Assembly: GCA_937991535.1 (NCBI GenBank)
Contig: CALKHN010000065.1
Coordinates: forward strand, 1 to 52,732
Direction: 5' to 3'
Length of the DNA: 52,732 bases
Source of the DNA: an uncultured Sphingobacteriales bacterium
GTDB taxonomy: Bacteria > Bacteroidota > Bacteroidia > Chitinophagales > Chitinophagaceae
Shown: piece by piece, positions 8,921 to 17,900 of the stretch
Layout of the letters: the number at the start of each line of letters is the position of its first letter
How positions within the stretch are numbered: position 1 is the stretch's first letter
Made by a program: the position numbers and the translations under genes
Notes under the pieces: model-generated
Told to the model about the DNA's origin: nothing
Seen by the model: the letters and a program-made list of their open reading frames with translations, nothing else
Database searches by the model: none

Positions 8921-11121
8921 TGTTGGTATTTGGAACTCAAATGCACATTGTCACATTCATTTTTGTGAGCATAGAAATCGTAATTTTTTTCTATCTGGTG
9001 ATCTATCGTTTAGCCAGACCTGATGATAAAATCGCGTTTCTTAATATAATCCTGATTTTCTTATTAATCACCTATAATATTACTGGCGGCTTATTACCTG
9101 ATCCCAAACTGCCCGGTTCATTTTTCATTCAGGAAGCAATTGCGTATGCAACAGGCTTTATCACCCCATGTTATTTTCCTTATTACGTTTATAAAGCTTT
9201 TGGGTTAAAAAAAATGAAATTTCATGCCTACAAGGGGGTTTATCTATTCTTAATATTACCATACCTTCTATTTGTAATCGTATTTGCCGCATCGAATAAT
9301 TTGAAGGTTGCACAGAACCTGCTTGTACTCCCTGTAGTATATGCTTTATGGGTTATTTTTTCTCTTTTTAAAGCTATTCGCTATAAATATAAAAATAACT
9401 TTAGCAGTAAAGAATCTAAAGAAGAAGTAACCGTTTTGTTTTTTAGTCTAACACCTTGGGTTGGCTTACCTGTTATAACCTACCTTAGTCTGAGCCAGGC
9501 TATAGAAGCTTCAATTACTAATGTCGGTTTTTTGCTTTTATTGGGGTTACAGGTAAACAGGCATATAAAGCAAATGAGGTTAGAACATCAAAAGCTAATC
9601 GATTCTGAAAGACATCTTTTGAACTGGAATACAAACCTTCAAGATGAAGTAAATAGGCGAACCAAAGAATTAGAAAAAATGAGCGAGCAAAAGACTAATA
9701 ATTTTATTAACCTGGTTCACGAAACCAAAACACCGCTAACCTTGGTAAACAACTATTTGGAGGAGTATATAAATAAATACGGCTCTGCCGAAGAATTGGA
9801 TATTATTAAGGATGGAGTTAGTAAGCTTACAAAGGATATAATTAGCCTATTTGACATAGAAAGATTTGACAAAGGAATTGATGTATATGAGCATGATCAA
9901 ATATCAAATTTCAGTACCATCTTAAAAAACAGTCTAACGCTATTTGAATACTATTGTCAAAAACAATTTATCACTTGTAATAAAAATATCGAGGAAAATA
10001 TTTTTATAAAAGCAGATCCAAATGCTATTGATAGGATTGTTAATAATTTAATTGAAAATGCTATCAAATTTTCTAATGCCGATGGTGAAATTGAAATAAC
10101 ATTAAAAAAGTTCGAGGATAAAATTCATTTTTCCGTTAAGGATACAGGAATTGGCATACCACCTGAACGTCAAAAGAAAGTCTTTGAGCCTTATTATCAA
10201 ATAAGTCATAAAAAAACAAGCCTACAAGGTATGGGGCTTGGTCTGCCGATTGTAAAAAAAGTAACAGATAGCCTTAGCGGTGAAATTCATATTTTGAGTG
10301 ACCCTGCTAAAATGCCAGGAACAACAATAACTATCGTTTTAAACCTGTATAGTTTAAAGGAAAATGACATTCCCGTGAGTACTTCAAAAGAATCCAAATC
10401 GTTTTTATTGGATTTTGAAAATATTGAAGTTGCCGATACACCTTATCTCCAGGACAAACAATCCATTCTGCTCGTGGAAGACAACAAGGCGATGGTTAAT
10501 TTTCTTCTTAAAAAACTTAGTTATACATACAATGTTTTCTGTGCATTGAATGGAGTTGAAGCACTAAAAAAACTACATAAGTTGCCTGTGATCCCTGATT
10601 TAATTCTTTCAGACATTATGATGGATAAAATGGATGGTTTTGCTTTTGCCAAGGCAATATCTGAACAAGATGCTTACAGCCATGTCCCAATCATATTCCT
10701 AACTGCAAAATATACACCTATGGACAAGCTGCAAGGACTAAAATTGGGAGCCATAGATTTTATTTCAAAACCTTTCTCTTTTGAAGAATTAAGCCATAAG
10801 ATTGAAACTGTGCTCAACAACATTGTTAAACAGAAAAAGGCCATTTTGAATTCAACCATTTCGAACCTCAAAACTTTAAGAAACGCAAAAACTGACAGCA
10901 TACCCACTGACCCCTCTAAGTTTGACCAAAACTGCAAGCTGTTTAACCTCACGAATCGGGAAATTGAAATCGCCAAATTAATTGCCAAGGGTTTCCAATA
11001 CAAGACGATAGCAAAAAACCTCTTTATTTCTGATAAAACAGTAACCAAACATATACAGAACGTTTTTGAAAAGGCCGGGGTGAGCAATAAAGTGGAGTTA
11101 ATCAATAGGCTCTTACAGTAG
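8920..11121 (+). CDS. hybrid sensor histidine kinase / response regulator with LuxR-type DNA-binding domain
   Basis: A 733-residue one-protein two-component system. Residues 1-210 hold about six or seven TM helices that form the sensor. A short coiled coil leads to HisKA with the phospho-acceptor in VHETKTPL (His267). The HATPase has its N-box near NLIENAIKFSNADG and G-boxes DTGIGIP and GMGLGLP. A receiver domain follows, with the phospho-acceptor Asp565 in LSDIMMD and a conserved Lys in SKPF. The C-terminus is a LuxR/GerE helix-turn-helix (LTNREIEIAKLIAKGFQYK onward). It therefore senses at the membrane and binds DNA in the same polypeptide. It is coupled to the GNAT gene and lies upstream of the RteC-like gene, echoing the RteA/RteB/RteC set of Bacteroides elements. 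The start could be the Met at codon 8. Confidence 0.9.
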   Translation: MLVFGTQMHIVTFIFVSIEIVIFFYLVIYRLARPDDKIAFLNIILIFLLITYNITGGLLPDPKLPGSFFIQEAIAYATGFITPCYFPYYVYKAFGLKKMKFHAYKGVYLFLILPYLLFVIVFAASNNLKVAQNLLVLPVVYALWVIFSLFKAIRYKYKNNFSSKESKEEVTVLFFSLTPWVGLPVITYLSLSQAIEASITNVGFLLLLGLQVNRHIKQMRLEHQKLIDSERHLLNWNTNLQDEVNRRTKELEKMSEQKTNNFINLVHETKTPLTLVNNYLEEYINKYGSAEELDIIKDGVSKLTKDIISLFDIERFDKGIDVYEHDQISNFSTILKNSLTLFEYYCQKQFITCNKNIEENIFIKADPNAIDRIVNNLIENAIKFSNADGEIEITLKKFEDKIHFSVKDTGIGIPPERQKKVFEPYYQISHKKTSLQGMGLGLPIVKKVTDSLSGEIHILSDPAKMPGTTITIVLNLYSLKENDIPVSTSKESKSFLLDFENIEVADTPYLQDKQSILLVEDNKAMVNFLLKKLSYTYNVFCALNGVEALKKLHKLPVIPDLILSDIMMDKMDGFAFAKAISEQDAYSHVPIIFLTAKYTPMDKLQGLKLGAIDFISKPFSFEELSHKIETVLNNIVKQKKAILNSTISNLKTLRNAKTDSIPTDPSKFDQNCKLFNLTNREIEIAKLIAKGFQYKTIAKNLFISDKTVTKHIQNVFEKAGVSNKVELINRLLQ

Positions 11122-11165
11122 TCTGAAAAATGGAAACGTAATAGATTAATATACTGCTAATTGCG

Positions 11166-11189
11166 TACGTAAATAGTAGAAATTACGTA
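11166..11189. promoter_or_regulatory. inverted repeat, possible operator
   Basis: TACGTAA and TTACGTA form a perfect 7-bp dyad separated by 10 bases in the 145-bp gap between the LuxR-type regulator and the RteC-like gene. About 45 bases downstream, GCTCACCAT occurs twice back to back (11233-11250), just before the RteC-like start. Either could be a binding site for the adjacent regulator. No experimental or comparative support is available here. Confidence 0.3.
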
Positions 11190-11266
11190 TGGTTTTACAC
11201 CGTTTTTGACCTGAAATTTGCATATGAAATGTGCTCACCATGCTCACCATATTTAATTGACAGGTT

Positions 11267-12466
11267 ATGTGCGGAGGATATACTTTGGAGTGGCTGGATA
11301 CCCTAATTACCGTTTCGCTTAATCCGGTGAAAACTGATTTTAATGCAATCCAGCCTGTGAATTCGATACAATTGAAATCGAAGATTGAGGAAGAAAAGGA
11401 TAAAATTAAAACCTTCCTTAAAGGCATGGTTTTTAGCTTGGGGGATGAAAAGAAGATTGAATTACTGATTAAACAATATCATTCAGGTTTGATAATTCTG
11501 CTTGATCAGGCTCTTGAAAATCATGTCAAATGCCCGGCCAAAATCACAGAATTAAAACAACTAACTAATGATCTAATCGCTTGTGTTGACGAACTGTTAT
11601 CTTTTATAGAGGTTCGTTTTTTAGATTATTTAAGCTTGAATGAACGTATTCCAGCAACTTACCTTTTGGTAACAAAAAAGGATTTAACTCAAAGACTGGA
11701 TAAGCTGAAAGCAAATTTTAAAACGAAGGCGCCAGATATTGGGATTGTTGATATTGTATTGAATGACTTATATGCTTTTATAGGTTGTCCAAGGGATGAA
11801 CATTCATTTATTTTCAGAGAGCTATTTTATATCAAAGAAATATGCAAGGAGCTTGAACATTTGGATATTACAAAATGCGAAAGGAATACTTACACTTGCT
11901 TAGACGAATTGCTTATTTATATGAATTTTAATAGCAAATCCTACGTAGATAATTTAACGCAACGGCTTGCAGAAAAGATAAATAGCTGTGAAAGTATTTC
12001 AGACAAAATGGAAATCTTACTGTTTCACTTTAAAGAATTTAGGCAAAAGCACCGTAAGCCGGGAATTATTTTCAATTCTACGTATAGCGATCTAAACGTA
12101 GATATCAGTAACTGGTTTACTCAAGAAATATTTTATCTGGAGAAAAAATTACACTACGCCATTGTTCCGTTAAAAGGACATTCAGAAAAACCAATAAATA
12201 AAAGTAGTGATGTACCGAAAGTATTATGTATTCTCTCAGTAGATCAAATGGCAATCGTACTGCGTTCTGTTGACGATTTGAAAATCCTTATGGCCCGTTC
12301 TTTAAATGCTGTCTTTAAAAATATAGTCCCGTACTTATCTACTCCCTATCAGGAAAATATATCTTACGATAGTATGCGTAGTAAATCCTATTCTATCGAA
12401 ACGAGAGATAAGGAAATCGTCATACAAACGTTAGAACAGATGATAAAGAAAATCATGGAATATTAA
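11267..12466 (+). CDS. RteC-like protein
   Basis: A 399-residue, mostly helical cytoplasmic protein with no TM segments. The middle (FYIKEICKELEHLD to IFNSTYSDLN) and the C-terminal part (LSVDQMAIVLRSVDDL followed by NISYDSMRSKSYSIE) resemble the RteC family. In Bacteroides CTnDOT, RteC is the last regulator of an RteA-RteB-RteC cascade that switches on excision. The C-terminal block probably folds as a helix-turn-helix DNA-binding region. The upstream gene is a kinase-regulator hybrid, which fits such a cascade. The identification is by recalled family pattern, not a search. It could instead be an unassigned element-borne hypothetical. Confidence 0.5.
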   Translation: MCGGYTLEWLDTLITVSLNPVKTDFNAIQPVNSIQLKSKIEEEKDKIKTFLKGMVFSLGDEKKIELLIKQYHSGLIILLDQALENHVKCPAKITELKQLTNDLIACVDELLSFIEVRFLDYLSLNERIPATYLLVTKKDLTQRLDKLKANFKTKAPDIGIVDIVLNDLYAFIGCPRDEHSFIFRELFYIKEICKELEHLDITKCERNTYTCLDELLIYMNFNSKSYVDNLTQRLAEKINSCESISDKMEILLFHFKEFRQKHRKPGIIFNSTYSDLNVDISNWFTQEIFYLEKKLHYAIVPLKGHSEKPINKSSDVPKVLCILSVDQMAIVLRSVDDLKILMARSLNAVFKNIVPYLSTPYQENISYDSMRSKSYSIETRDKEIVIQTLEQMIKKIMEY

Positions 12467-12532
12467 CAGCTATATTTTTCTGCGTGATAGAAATTTTAGC
12501 GAAATTTATATTGCTCATTAAAATTTAATATT

Positions 12533-13066
12533 ATGAAAAAGGTATTGGTGATTTTATTATCGGGTTCTTTAATGGCTGGTTGTGGCTCTAAACAATTAGA
12601 TAAGGAAACAAGTATGGAAGTTATTAAAAAGAACGTTGGCTACCCGTTGGTTTTGGATCATGATATTTATTGCAGTGACCCCGAACATGCCCGCAAGCTA
12701 CAGGCTGCTGGACTGGAGAAGGATGGTTTAATAACCGTACTACAAACGCATAAACTAAGTGATGCAGGCAAGCCTTTAATACAATTTACCTCCAAAGCAC
12801 AGCCTTACTTATTAGCAACCTCGGCAAAAGACAAAACGCTTGGGATACAAAAGGTAAAAGTGGCTGATGAAGATATTGCTGAAATACTTTCTATACAGGA
12901 TGATGAAAGCACTAAAACTAAACTTGTCGAATACACTACGACTTATAAAAATGTTAGTCCATTTGCAGCTTTAGTTAATCAAGATTTTACAACACTTAAA
13001 AAGCATAAAGCTTACCTGTCATTACATGATGGTAGCTGGCAAATTGAAAACCGTATAGGAAATTAA
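12533..13066 (+). CDS. small lipoprotein of unknown function
   Basis: A 177-residue protein with a clear lipoprotein signal: MKKVLVILLSGSLMAGC, lipobox LMAGC, Cys17. The mature part is hydrophilic and mixed alpha/beta (repeated Lys-rich strands, LVEYTTTYKNVSPFAALV near the middle), and I recognise no domain. It starts 66 bp after the RteC-like gene and is followed by the non-coding stretch that precedes the transfer operon. It may be an immunity or entry-exclusion lipoprotein, but nothing in the sequence proves this. Confidence 0.65.
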   Translation: MKKVLVILLSGSLMAGCGSKQLDKETSMEVIKKNVGYPLVLDHDIYCSDPEHARKLQAAGLEKDGLITVLQTHKLSDAGKPLIQFTSKAQPYLLATSAKDKTLGIQKVKVADEDIAEILSIQDDESTKTKLVEYTTTYKNVSPFAALVNQDFTTLKKHKAYLSLHDGSWQIENRIGN

Positions 13067-13270
13067 TAAATCTTTGCGTCCGGTCGAGTTGATGAATGGA
13101 GTGGAAGCATGAAACGACATGAAGAAATGAGACGGGACGCCATTGGCAACAGCTTACCGGCTGCAAGCCTTTTGAATTTTCATAATAATGCTATTGCAGC
13201 GGGTATGCTGTAACTTAATATTTCTTGAAAGCATAGATAACGGCTATTATCAATAGCGTGAGGGATAACA

Positions 13271-13323
13271 GCGGATAGCCCACAGCCACGAAGTTAAGTG
13301 GCGAGGACTTGAAGCGGATAGCC
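13271..13323 (+). repeat. direct repeat flanking a hairpin
   Basis: Two exact copies of GCGGATAGCC, 43 bases apart start to start, bracket a 5-bp stem-loop (GCCAC/GTGGC) at 13285-13302. The symmetric arrangement suggests either RNA structure or protein-binding iterons. Confidence 0.55.
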
Positions 13324-13370
13324 CGGCCTGCAAGGACACGCCCACGAATCTTATACATCGCTCATTCATT

Positions 13371-13405
13371 AAGCTCCGATCACCGGGGCTTTTTTTATTT
13401 TTTTT
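13371..13405 (+). terminator. rho-independent terminator
   Basis: AAGCTCCG pairs with CGGGGCTT (8 bp, one G-T pair) around a 5-base loop, followed by a long T-rich tract (six T, an A, then eight T). It would end a transcript arriving from the left and separate it from the tra operon. Confidence 0.75.
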
Positions 13406-13587
13406 CAAAATTTTTCTTCCTGATTATCAGCATGGTACATAGGGTGCAACGTGGGGTACAAAAAAAGTTGGACTTGATAAGGGGTATCTGGTGACCGTTT
13501 CTTTGTGTAGAAATTGTAAGCAACTCGGTTCTTTTTGCAACACATGAAAGCCGGATTGATTTAGTGAAAACGAAAAAAGCGAAACAT

Positions 13588-14067
13588 ATGTTTACAAACA
13601 TCTCCTGGACGACCTACATAACTTTTGTAGCCCTCCTCTTAACCGTATGGTATCTCATTATTGGATTGAGATTTTATCTAAACGACCTGCAAGTCCTTCT
13701 GTCAGGTAAAAGAAAGCCAACCCCTCAGATTGCCGGTAATGAGTTCAGGTCTTTCCAACATGATGAAATAATAAGCCATGAAACGGAAACCAACGCTACA
13801 CTGAGCAAAGAGCAGACTGATGATCTCTTTGAAAAAGTGGAAACTCTCTCTGTAAAACTTAAAGATGCCGTTTCAGATGCTTCTGCAAAAGGTTACAATA
13901 AAGAAGAATTTTCCTTTTTACTGCAACTAACGCTGAAAGAATATCCTGAACTAAAAGGCAGTCCCTTTCAGGTTCCTATCAATAACCTCATCGCATCCGA
14001 ATGTGAAAAAGAAGGCTTCATCCACCTCAGTGCTGTAGAGCTGGAGATGTTGTGGGTAGAGGTGTAG
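13588..14067 (+). CDS. conserved conjugative-element membrane protein (first tra-operon gene)
   Basis: A 159-residue protein with one N-terminal TM helix (about residues 8-28) and a cytoplasmic, acidic, helical tail containing a predicted coiled coil (LSKEQTDDLFEKVETLSVKL). I start it at the ATG at 13588. An in-frame GTG lies 24 bases earlier but adds only a charged stretch. Similar proteins sit directly before traE in Bacteroidota conjugative elements; no function is assigned. The position suggests a part of the transfer apparatus. Confidence 0.7.
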   Translation: MFTNISWTTYITFVALLLTVWYLIIGLRFYLNDLQVLLSGKRKPTPQIAGNEFRSFQHDEIISHETETNATLSKEQTDDLFEKVETLSVKLKDAVSDASAKGYNKEEFSFLLQLTLKEYPELKGSPFQVPINNLIASECEKEGFIHLSAVELEMLWVEV

Positions 14068-14082
14068 TTATGAAGCCGCCCT

Positions 14083-14120
14083 CCTTCCTCTCCGCCGCAT
14101 GGCGGAGAGGTCAAGGAAGG
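14083..14120. repeat. GC-rich inverted repeat (REP-like)
   Basis: CTCTCCGCC and GGCGGAGAG form a perfect 9-bp stem with a GCAT loop. Outer CCTTCC/GGAAGG arms extend it across 14083-14120. Palindromes of this composition are dispersed in many Bacteroidota genomes. It sits between two tra genes and has no T tract, so it is more likely a mobile palindromic repeat than a terminator. Confidence 0.6.
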
Positions 14121-14163
14121 GTATTGTTCAAATCAACAGTGTTCAACTTTTAAATCGTGTGAT

Positions 14164-14502
14164 ATGAAAATGTGTAATGGAAAGTTTAAGAGTTTCTCCC
14201 GCAAGGCTGGATTAACCATCATGGTAACGATCTTCTTTGTTGCCATGCACATCGCCGCATTCTCCCAGGACGGAAATGCGGGGATAAATGAAGCCAACAC
14301 GAAAGTGCGTGGCTATTTCGATTCAGGTACAAACCTGATGTACGCTGTAGGCGCATTGCTCGGGCTGATCGGTGCGGTGAAAGTTTACCAGAAATGGAAT
14401 GCCGGTGATCCCGACACAGGAAAGGTTGCCGCCGCCTGGTTTGGCAGTTGCGTTTTCCTTGTGATCGTAGCTACTGTTATCAAATCCTTCTTCGGCGTTT
14501 AA
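14164..14502 (+). CDS. traE: conjugative transfer protein TraE (DUF4134)
   Basis: A 112-residue DUF4134 protein, the TraE of Bacteroidota conjugative elements. It has a cleavable signal (ending near AAFSQDG), then two TM helices (about residues 55-75 and 90-110) separated by KVYQKWNAGDPDTGK. The size and topology are like VirB2-type pilin subunits, so it is thought to be the pilin or channel component. Position before traF and traG matches the canonical order, interrupted here by two genes. Confidence 0.9.
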   Translation: MKMCNGKFKSFSRKAGLTIMVTIFFVAMHIAAFSQDGNAGINEANTKVRGYFDSGTNLMYAVGALLGLIGAVKVYQKWNAGDPDTGKVAAAWFGSCVFLVIVATVIKSFFGV

Positions 14503-14524
14503 CATCCTCATCAAAGCAGACATT

Positions 14525-14959
14525 ATGCAAGCGGTACTGATTGAAAAACTTCACGGGTATATCATCCATAACAATTTGGATCTGCTCATTTCACTTCAGC
14601 AAGAAGGGAAAGTAAGCAGCTACCTACAGGAAAAAGTGGCTACAGCAGACGAATTGCTTAGCCAGTTGCAATCCCTGAATACGCCGCCTTACATCATCGA
14701 GGAACAATGCCTTGAATTTCTTACAAAGGATTTGCGGCCTTCAAAGTTTAACTACCTCCTTACTGCTTTAGAAGAAGATTTTGAAACGGACTATCAACGC
14801 TTTAAAGAAAGCGGCATACTCACCTATGAAGTCATTAACCTGATCGAAGCCTGTACCCCTGTTTTTGAAACATTGGGGTTTGCTTCTGCCAATGAGGATG
14901 ATAGGCATCTGCGTTATGCGATCACCGGTGCAATCAAAGAATATTTAGATAAGCAGTGA
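14525..14959 (+). CDS. conserved hypothetical protein preceding the methylase-helicase
   Basis: A 144-residue soluble, helical, acidic protein. A segment reading LRPSKFNYLLTALEEDF resembles a motif in the DUF1896 family (L-x-FS-x-Y-N-x-L), whose members also precede large helicase genes in such elements, but the match is weak. A second conserved-looking stretch is LTYEVINLIEACTPVFE. It ends 19 bp before the methylase-helicase start, so the two probably work together. Function unknown. Confidence 0.65.
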   Translation: MQAVLIEKLHGYIIHNNLDLLISLQQEGKVSSYLQEKVATADELLSQLQSLNTPPYIIEEQCLEFLTKDLRPSKFNYLLTALEEDFETDYQRFKESGILTYEVINLIEACTPVFETLGFASANEDDRHLRYAITGAIKEYLDKQ

Positions 14960-14978
14960 AGAATGAAATGTGCAGGGT

Positions 14979-17900
14979 ATGGCTTACAATCAACTACAAA
15001 AGCTCAATGATAATATAGCGGCTATCCGTATTGCACTTTCATGGGATAAAGACAAAGCCCTTGATGAAGCAGAGGTAGCGGCCTTACAGAAATATGCAGG
15101 TTTTGGCGGTATCAAATCTATCCTGTTCCCTAATGCAGATAAAGAAGAATGGGTCAAACTCCATGCAACGAATGACGACCTGCGGCTGTACCCCAAAATG
15201 ATGGAACTGCACAAATTGTTGCAGGAACATCTTACCGAACAGCAATACAAGGAAACCATACAATCCATCAAGAACAGTGTACTTACCGCGTTCTATACGC
15301 CGCAGATTGTTCCACAGACTTTATACAAGGCATTAAACGAACGTGGCATACACCCTGAACGGTTGTATGAGCCGAGCAGTGGTGCAGGCGTATTCATCAG
15401 TGAAGCCGCAAAGGTATTCCCATCATTAAAAGAAGTTACGGCTGTAGAAAAGGATATGCTTACAGGGCGTGTACTGGCTGCATTAAGCAGTGCATTACCT
15501 GTTCCTGCCAAAGTACATATCACCGGTTTTGAAGATACGCCGACCAATGATAACGGAAAGTATGACCTGATCGTAAGCAATATCCCGTTCGGCAATTTCA
15601 CTGTATATGATGAAGCCTTTCCCGACAAGGCTATTTCCGGTAAAATCCACAACTATTTTTTTGCCAAAGGGCTGGATAAAATCAGTAACGGCGGTGTGCT
15701 GGCATTCCTTACCACAGACGGATTTTTAAATAACCCTTCCAATCAGTCAGCCAGGGGATACCTGTTCAATAAAGCAGACTTTATCAGCCTTTCGGTGATG
15801 CCTGATAACCTGATGAAAGATACAGGTAACACAGAAGCTCCAAGCCACCTGCTCATTGTACAGAAGAACGATCAGAAGCAATTACTATCAGCAGAAGAAC
15901 AACTGCTTATTACAATCATTGAACAGCAAAATGAATTTGGAAATTACCAACTGAATCAATACATCCACCGCCATCCTGAGATCATTAATGGCGATGAAAT
16001 CAAAGCAGGCAAGAACCAATACGGAAGTGCCAATCAAAGTGTATGGCAGCATGGCGATATAAACGTCATAGCTGAAAATCTTTCCGTTACTATTCAGGCC
16101 GGATTGCAGGAACGTTTTAATAAGCAGTTATTCCAGCAAGGACAAGCTGCGATAATAGTGGAACCGCAAACAATAGGAAAATTACTGACCCTTCTTCCTA
16201 TGCCTGAAAACAAAGCAGAAAGGGTAAATGTGCAGTTGGGATTGTTTGACAGTACACCTGCTGAAAATATCAACCGGGCGATGGCTTATGTCAACCCACT
16301 GGATGAAACCGTTGTGCAGAAGCAGACGGCAAGGATCATCAGTATGGTGAGAACCACCGACAAACCGGAACATGAAACCATCGTGCTGGTTACTGCAAAG
16401 GCTACCGCATTCAAACAATACGTTTATAAAATGTACTCCAATGCAGAAGAAATTACTTTTTCTGCGAATTGGAAAAACGGCGGCGCCCTTGTCCATGAAT
16501 TGCAGGGACTTTCAAGGCAACTGCAACAATACGATCATCATTATACTTATGAAGGTGATAAGGTACTGGAAGCAGCTTTCGGACTGGAACGTAATGAGCC
16601 AGGCATTTTTACCGACCTCAAGCCTTATTACAAGGAAGGGACATTGGTTATCCATAATGGAATCATCGGCAGCATTGAAACCCCAGATGCGGAATACAAG
16701 CAAGCTGCTTTCCGTCCGCTTCTTACAGGACAACAGGAAAGAGGATTCTATGAGCAGTACATTATTATCCGCGATACTTACCTGGAACTGGCCGCAAAGG
16801 AAATATCGGGCAATGAGGAATATGCGGGGCTTCGAGCAACATTGAACCAGCACTATGAACAGTTTGTATCGCAATACGGCCCGCTTAACTATCCTGTTAA
16901 CCGTAAGCTGATCACCAACGATACCGCTTTTGGTTTTACTGTACTTACGTCATTGGAACGCAAGGAAGGAGAACGCTATGTAAAAGCAGACATTGTTTTA
17001 CAATCGTTAATCCAAAAGCAGGAACAGTTCAGGACAGACGACCCTGTTGAAGCCCTTGCCCGTTCCTTAAATGAAAAAGGGAAAGTAAGCCTTGATTTTA
17101 TTGAGGCGGCAACAGGATTATCTGAGTCGGAAATTATCAGTAAACTGGATAGCCATATTTACCTCAACCCACAAAGCAGGGAATGGGAAACGGTTGATCA
17201 GTATCTCTCCGGCAATGTTGTTGCCAAATTAGCGGTTGCCAAACAACAGGCTGATCTGCATCCCGGCGATGCACAGTTACAAAGAAGCAAAGAAGCTATC
17301 GGCAAATTACAGCCGGAGAAAATTCCCTTTGAACTGCTGGACTTTAACCTCGGTGAACGCTGGATACCTAACAGCTATTATGACCGCTATGCAAGCAAGC
17401 TTTTTGAGCTAAATACGAGCATCAATTATTTTCAGTCGTTAGACACATTCAAGGTAAACGCATCAGGTTACAATGCAAAGATCACACAGGAATATGCGGT
17501 AACGCCTAAAAGCGGCAGGATCACCTATGGCACAACCATTTTGGAACATGCACTGGAAAACACTACTCCCTTTTTTACCTATGAAGTAAAAGTTGGTGAT
17601 GACAAGACCATACGCCTGCCGGATAATGATGCCATACAACTTGCCCATCAAAAAATCGAATCCATACGCAACGGCTTTATCACCTGGTTGCAGGAGTTGC
17701 CCGATGCCGATAAAAAGCATCTTGAAAAGTTATACAACGATACATTCAACTGTTATGTACTCCGGGAATACAATGGCGATCACCTGACATTCCCCGGCTT
17801 GGAACGAAAAAATTTAGGCATAGCCGACCTGTACAGCTCACAAAAAAATGCGGCATGGCGTGTTATTCAAAACCGGGGTGCATTGATAGACCATGAGGTA

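Larger units (their letters stand above)
13067..13587 (+). ncRNA. gene-free, structured and terminator-capped region; candidate RNA or transfer origin
   Basis: A 520-bp stretch without a credible gene precedes the transfer operon. It contains GCGGATAGCC twice as a direct repeat (13271-13280 and 13314-13323). Between the copies is a hairpin, GCCAC/GTGGC with an 8-base loop (13285-13302). It ends in a strong intrinsic terminator (13371-13405). The GC content is higher than that of the cargo genes. I recall a similar non-coding block in other Bacteroidota conjugative elements but cannot name it. It may be a small RNA, a leader, or part of an origin of transfer. The final 180 bp hold the upstream region of the first tra gene, with no consensus promoter that I trust. 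Confidence 0.4.

Noticed and set aside
13309..13494. Frame beginning MKRIARPARTRP
   Set aside because: It runs across the direct repeat and the intrinsic terminator, so it is a chance frame in a non-coding region.
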